From Rhizophagus irregularis (Eukaryota > Glomeromycota > Glomeromycetes > Glomerales > Glomeraceae): DNA of 64,000 bases. A model generated the notes under the pieces. It saw nothing but the letters and a program-made list of their open reading frames with translations, did not search any database and was not told where the DNA came from. Made by a program: the position numbers and the translations under genes. Below are positions 58,501 to 64,000 of the stretch, piece after piece. Position 1 is the stretch's first letter; the number at the start of each line of letters is the position of its first letter. The stretch covers positions 2,943,001 through 3,007,000 of the forward strand of contig NC_089446.1 of NCBI RefSeq assembly GCF_026210795.1, read 5' to 3'.

Positions 58501-59170
58501 AGAAATAAAGGCTTATTACCGTTGAAGAAGGCCTCAATGTTGACTACTGCACGGCTATATAATGTACAAACATATTATTGTTTTTTTGATATTAATGAGA
58601 ACATTCTAATAACATCTTTCATTCTTATTTGTTAAAGGATTGCTAGGATAATTTACTCCATTACTAATATAAAAATATATTGCCCTAAATTTATTTTTAA
58701 ATAAAGTATTAATTTGTTATCTGGGAAGAATAATGTTCAAGTGAAAATGAATTTCTTGAAGGAACACCTATATTCCGAGAAAATTCATTAGTCCGAAGTG
58801 TAACGAAGGACTATATACTTATGATGATATCATGTCCGTTTATAGCTGTTGCGTGTGGGTCTGGTTTCCATGCAAAATATTTCGGAAGTTGAGCATTCAG
58901 ATGGTTCGCGAAAAGGTCTATCCCCACAGACGATTAAGGTATTGAAAAATGACCGGATTTAGTTATTCCGCTCATCCCAGGAACTGAACCTATTCCTTAG
59001 CGTGCTTAATACCGGTTTCCGTTTTCATAGTTATTATCATGTTGATAAGTCACGGGAAAAATCGGCCAGCTTTAGGACATGATTCATTGATTCAGCCAAA
59101 AATTAGCCATGCAGATTTTGAGTCTTGTCATGTGCATTATATATTGTATCACGTGGGGTATTTATACTAT
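58501..59170. other. unexplained, relatively GC-rich stretch
   Basis: At 58780-59160 base composition rises compared with neighbours (for example GGTCTATCCCCACAGACGAT). No long ORF, tRNA fold or repeat was recognised. It might be an old gene or structured-RNA remnant. Confidence 0.3.
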
Positions 59171-59518
59171 ACATGTAGCCGAAACTTGCCGAAAACATGG
59201 CCGAATCCGAAAGTACCGAAATCTGAAACGAAACTCTGGCCGAAACTTGAGATCAATGTCCGAAACTATTTTATAATTCTGGCCAAATTTTTTAGTGCTG
59301 GCCAGAACCATATATCACGTGACGCCTGATAAAAGCTTAGTGAAATTTTGTGTTACATTAATGTTACACTAAATTTCATAATGCGAGCCAAAATGCATAA
59401 TGCCGGCCAGAATATTTCGGCCCAACTTTCAACTTTCGGCTGGAGTTTCGTTTTGGAATGATTGGCCGAAGACCGAATCCTGAAATTATTCCGAAATTGC
59501 TGAGTTTCGGCAACATGT
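59171..59518. mobile_element. MITE with ACATGTNGCCGAAACT ends
   Basis: Left end ACATGTAGCCGAAACTTGCC and inverted right end ACATGTTGCCGAAACTCAGC. The interior is rich in GGCCGAAAC and CTGGCCAGAA words in both orientations. An ORF overlapping the left end is not a gene. No clear target duplication. Confidence 0.65.
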
Positions 59519-61075
59519 ATAATATATACACTATAACTCTATTAGGCTATAACACATCATTTAATCTCTTGATGTTTTATTACTAACATACAAGTACGGT
59601 AAAAATTAGAAAAATACAAATAGTATATAATAACTATGCTTCAAAAAATTTTATCCGAATGTTTCCGTCCGTATCGGCAAAATTTTCTAATCAGACGAAT
59701 AATTTCCATGATTTGACCGAGAATACGTTATACATTTACGGAACGTTGCGAAACTTATTTTTTAGAATAACTTTTTATGGGCATATACTATTGATGGCTA
59801 TTTCGCCTAATACACAACAGCTTCATGTAATAATTTAGGTATGATATTTTATGGAAAATAATTATTGTGAATTTTTGTAACACAAATCAGCCCTTACACA
59901 TGCAAACAAAAAATGAAACTAAGAAAAATATTTCATGAACTATACTTTATTAGCAATTACCGTTCTAATTATAATACGACGAACAATTATTTACAGTACA
60001 CGAAAAAAAAACACTTATTTAGGGTATTTGCTTTGAGAAACTATAAACTAGTTTAACAGTTTATTAATCTGCCAATCATTCGGCTAAACCAATTTTAATG
60101 AGAAATGAATGGCTTTTAAAATGTACAAAAATATTTAACGGTATTAATTAATAGTTCTCCATAAATTAGTTATCCACCATCATAATTGAAAAGTTATAAA
60201 TTATTCAAATAAAGTAACAATCATTTTATGTGAGCCTACCAAATCTACCACCTGCAGCACTCTAAGGCAGCGAAAGTAGAAAAAACAATGTCGCACAGAA
60301 AGTGGGAAATCATTCCTCAACTTTTGATGTACAACAACACAACAAAATCGGCGACTACCCGCACATCGAATAAGATTCAAGTTCATGCGACATACTGATG
60401 GTCTGATCCGATCTCTGTACGCCGAATTGCCAAATCAAGGTATATTGAATTTTGCTAATGTTCATTCGTAATTTTTTATTCGATTGCACAGTAACGAAAT
60501 AAATATTTTATTTATAAATCACAACAATCTAGTTAAATCATAATATGGATTACAATTGCGTGAGTTTTTATTATTAATGAAGCATGTTTAAAATTTATAT
60601 AACAATTATGTTCACATACATGCAACACCTATTATATTATATAAGATCGTCAGAAAATGTGGTACACGAAGGGTCAGTGAATAATTTTGATTAATATATA
60701 GTAGATTATTAAAAACTAGATATACAGTATAAGTTTTATTTTATTTTTATTTATTAATGAATTAGTTTACTATTTCTAAATGAGTTGTTAGCCGAATAAT
60801 AATAGATTACAATTACACAATGTAACATCATGCATGAGTTTCGTTTGTATCATAAAATATTCGTGCATTAAATATAAGCAAATTCGGTATCCCGAAAATG
60901 CTGTGTTACTGGTTATAAATCTTTCGAAATTAGATAATAATACATACGAATTAAGTTAAGGTTAAGGAACAATTGTACAAAATAACGTATTAAACTGCTT
61001 ATATTAATTAAATTTGTAATTTTTAATTATTTTGAATATAAGTGATACAAATTCGTTCACATTTAAATTTGCAAA
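59519..61075. other. gene-free DNA, part of an old segmental duplication
   Basis: 60240-60445 is homologous to 39280-39560. 60955-61020 (AACAATTGTACAAAATAACG and following) is homologous to 41310-41365. Both blocks lie downstream of a two-TM gene, so the duplicated unit included 3' flanking DNA. Confidence 0.55.
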
Positions 61076-62943
61076 TCAGTCGTACTTGACCGTAATGGAA
61101 TCATTAACCAAACCTTCTTGTTGTTGCGTAACAGTAGATTCCGTAAAGTGCGTTGTTGAATTCGCATTTAGATTATCAAACTCTTCTTTCATATTTTGTG
61201 CCTCTTGGTTAGTTGTAGAATCCGAAATCGTTTTAGGCCTAATTACTAATCTATCCTGAATACCATCTAAATAATGTACGTTAACAACATATTCTCGTAA
61301 AAATAATTCTAAACTATTAATTCTTAATTCAGTCTGTTCGTCTGAAGAAAGTTCGTGATATGGAGGATATTTTTTAAAATTTTTATATGATGTGTCAGAA
61401 AATGGAATTATTGGGAAGATTTTATTAAGTTTTTTTTGTGTAAATCGAGAAATTCCGCAGCAATATGATTGTACGGCTCCCCATGGTCGTAACGTATCAG
61501 CACCTACAAAATTAAAATTTCAAAATTATATTTTATAATTATATTTATTTCTTAATAAAATAAGTGAATAAAACTTACCAAAAAGAAATGCGTATAGTGC
61601 TGCTATTAATCCCCATGCACCACCTATTAAACCCAGTCCACTTAAGTACTAAATAGAATCGAATTTGATTCATTTTTTTTTTTTCATAGTAAGAAAAAAG
61701 TTCCTCAATATTATAAAAGTACTTACTGTCTTTGATCTTTTTATTAATTAAATATATAAGTTGTTTTTAGTTAATAACTGAAATAATAAAGAATTATTTA
61801 ATAATGACTATAATATTTACAAACCTAACTTCTTTTTCTACTCGAATGACATTTTTGCTCTTAGGTTTTATATTAAAAGATATTAAACTACCCTCCGTCG
61901 ACTTATATAACAACGGTCCTCCAACTAAAGAAAATAAGAATAAATAGTAAAATATAATATTATTAGAATTAATAAAATAATATGACTTACGTAAAGCTGA
62001 TTCAATATTCGATTGCTGTTCATAAGTTGGAGGAACCCCAAAATCGTTCATCCAATTTGGTTTCATTGATTCTCTAATCACACGAGAATATGAAAAATCG
62101 TAAAACTACGAAAAAAGACTTGTTAGTAATCTCTCATAAATAATATTTCATGCTTAATATTAAAGAAAATTCCAAACACCTGAGCTGGCTTTATTTTATA
62201 CTTATTCAAATTATAAATTGAATCGTCATATGCAGTCATTTCTTTCAATAACTTAAGATATATATCATATTCTATGATAATACAAAAAACTATTAAATAT
62301 TTATATATGAAATTTCGAATATAAATTTTAATAATACCTGAATCAAAAGCAGATACGTTTATTTCTTGGTCTGTATTGGGATTAAAATCTTCGCTAGTAG
62401 TTAATATTAAAGTTAAACCCGTTAATGAATCATTAAATAAAACATTTGGTGATGGGTTATAAACTCTATAATAAATTCCATTCTGATAAGCTGTTACTTC
62501 TGAGTCTTCTGGTGAACATTTAACTGTCGTATTAGCAACTAATGAAAAAGAAATGTACAAATTAATTAAATTCATTTTAATTATATTTCTTTCCCTCTTA
62601 AAAACACTTACAATAAATTTGAATACACGTTGAGATGCTGAAATTGTAAGAAGCAAAAAAATACACAGCTACCAATTTATAAAAATATTTCAATGTAAAA
62701 TTTATAAATTAATTAAAAAAAACGTAGAAAAAAATTTCTTAATTTACTCGGAGGAGGAATAGCATCAACATTAATATAAGAAGTTTTGATAATTAGACCG
62801 TCATCTTGTTTTACATCAATTATTACAACGACGAGATAACCTGTCAAACAAGCCATAAGAATAGTCATTGTAAAGAGTTTTAATCCCAAGAGGATTGTAG
62901 GCTCGCTACGACGATGTCTATACAATAAATCTATTAAATTCAT
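61076..62943 (-). CDS. two-TM membrane protein, copy D
   Basis: Nine exons: 62943-62748, 62668-62612, 62538-62338, 62271-62180, 62105-61991, 61924-61825, 61736-61727 (10 nt), 61648-61579 and 61503-61076; total 1269 nt, 422 residues. It is closest to copy A (RRSEPTILLGLKLFTM at TM1, FYDFSYSRVIRESMKPNWMN in the ectodomain). TM2 is Gly-rich (LSGLGLIGGAWGLIAALYAF) and the tail ends TVKYD, as in copy A (TIKYD). It is divergent from the Kelch gene starting at 63309. No named family recognised. Confidence 0.85.
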
Positions 62944-63308
62944 GATTTTGTAAAATTTATTTTACGTGCATAAGAATTTTTCAATTTTACGATTATATTT
63001 AAATTCCAATTCCTCTAATTTGTTTTGTGTAATATTAACCAATTTGAAAAAAACAAACAGTAATACGGGTAATATTATATAATGACGATCAACGAATACT
63101 TTCTAAAAAGGGTAATATTATAATAATGAAATATGGAGTGCATGAATAAACACGACATTAATGCAACGTAAAAGATTATAATATAAAAAGAATTTTCAAT
63201 AACTTAATTTACAAATTTTAGAAGGTTCTACCGAAAATTTTTTTTATATTAAAAAAGAATAAATTCACCAACACACTAACGCTACCGTATTATTACACTT
63301 ATTGTCAA
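62944..63308. promoter_or_regulatory. shared divergent promoter, pair D
   Basis: 365 bp between two divergent ATGs. It shares with pair A the element ATGAATAAACACGACATTAA, the words ATGCAACGTAAAAG at 63140-63180, and the start-proximal GTAAAATTTATTTTACG, which makes them candidate regulatory sites. Confidence 0.55.
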
Positions 63309-64000
63309 ATGATGTATAAAAGTCTAAATCATCATTATCATCATTTGATACTCATCATAATATTATGTATATTAAATGTATATGGTCAATTTGTGCCAGA
63401 ATCTCGAGTGGGGCATTCGGCAGTTTACGTTGAATCTGAACGTAGAATATATTATATAGGAGGATTTAAATCAATACCAACAGAACCGGAAACTATGAGT
63501 GACTTTTTTTATCTTGATGTTAATATACCAAACTTATCAAATTTAAATTATTTAACATTTTCAGATTTAAAAAGTCAAGTGAACTTACCATTATCAATAT
63601 TTCATATTTCTGAATTAGGAGGTGTTAATAAAGATTTGATATTTATTTTAGAAGGTGTACATTGGAATGATTCAGAAACAAATTACATTTATAGTTTTAA
63701 TACTAAAACAAATGAATTAAGTGTGCCTATAGTTCAAGGAAAGGTTCCACCAACACGTAAAGGAATTTCTTCTGTCATCTATGAAGGAAAAATCTATTTA
63801 TTTGGTGGTCATAATGGTGCTGACGTTGATGCTTTATATTATAATAATTTTGATGTTTTTGATACAATTAATTTAAATTGGCAAGTTGGTAGCTTAATTA
63901 ATTCTCCAGTTACCAGAACCTTATATTCGGCTATATTAGTTAATGGGATTATTTATTACATTGGCGGTAAAACACAAGTTAACGTTTATACTCCATTAAC
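63309..64000 (+). CDS. Kelch-repeat protein, pair D (cut by window end)
   Basis: Open from ATG 63309 (a second ATG follows at 63312) to the window edge, 230 codons without a stop, corresponding to most of exon 1 in the paralogues. The signal peptide (LILIIILCILNVYG) precedes QFVPESRVGHSAVYVESERR. Kelch signatures are IYYIGG, IYLFGG and IYYIGG. It is very close in sequence to the 43876 gene. The TM helix and tail are expected beyond the window. Confidence 0.85.
   Translation, partial: MMYKSLNHHYHHLILIIILCILNVYGQFVPESRVGHSAVYVESERRIYYIGGFKSIPTEPETMSDFFYLDVNIPNLSNLNYLTFSDLKSQVNLPLSIFHISELGGVNKDLIFILEGVHWNDSETNYIYSFNTKTNELSVPIVQGKVPPTRKGISSVIYEGKIYLFGGHNGADVDALYYNNFDVFDTINLNWQVGSLINSPVTRTLYSAILVNGIIYYIGGKTQVNVYTPL

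Noticed and set aside
59039-59329. 96-codon ORF on the plus strand
   Set aside because: It spans the left border of a MITE and its second half consists of the element's repeated words.

Overview
The window looks like a piece of an AT-rich fungal nuclear genome, most likely an arbuscular mycorrhizal fungus (Glomeromycotina, Rhizophagus-like). This is inferred from short GT-AG introns inside almost every real gene, secreted and membrane Kelch proteins in multicopy clusters, and dense hAT and Tc1/mariner-type DNA transposons with many MITEs. No bacterial-type operon, rRNA gene or CRISPR array is present.

Left part (1-10 kb): a membrane-anchored Kelch protein on the minus strand (588-2052), then two tandem paralogues on the minus strand (4895-6308 and 8128-9595). 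Each joins an alpha-helical N-terminal region resembling a Cry-type pore-forming delta-endotoxin domain to a C-terminal jacalin-like lectin domain. A truncated duplicate of the lectin end lies between them (7613-8042).

Central part (10.5-35 kb) is a transposon graveyard. It holds a decayed Tc1/IS630-like transposase, a broken multi-exon gene split by a pogo/Tigger-like MITE and by a 5.2 kb hAT-like composite, a foldback element, several 8-bp-TSD MITEs that start TAAGGTTGC, and a 6.1 kb hAT element. The hAT element carries a nonsense-ridden transposase, an SR-tailed second ORF and two nested MITEs. Two of these elements contain tandem arrays in which each ~120-bp unit is a 31-nt or 37-nt mini-exon with splice-like ends.

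Right part (37.9-64 kb) is gene-rich. A small secreted protein (37910-38344) carries a colicin E3-type ribonuclease domain with the catalytic Asp-His-Glu spacing intact. Then follows a cluster of four paralogous two-TM proteins on the minus strand (41486-43433, 46112-48023, 53346-55268, 61076-62943). Three are arranged head to head with Kelch-repeat membrane proteins on the plus strand (43876-45614, 55719-57282, 63309 to the window end) across 365-450 bp shared intergenic regions. This looks like a unit [2-TM gene | bidirectional promoter | Kelch gene] copied several times. All four two-TM genes keep a 10-nt micro-exon. A probable OB-fold-like protein gene (49310-50266) with an in-frame TGA sits inside the cluster.

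Gene models were built by hand from splice signals and reading frame. Each full model sums to a multiple of three. Functional assignments by family resemblance are inference because no searches were run.
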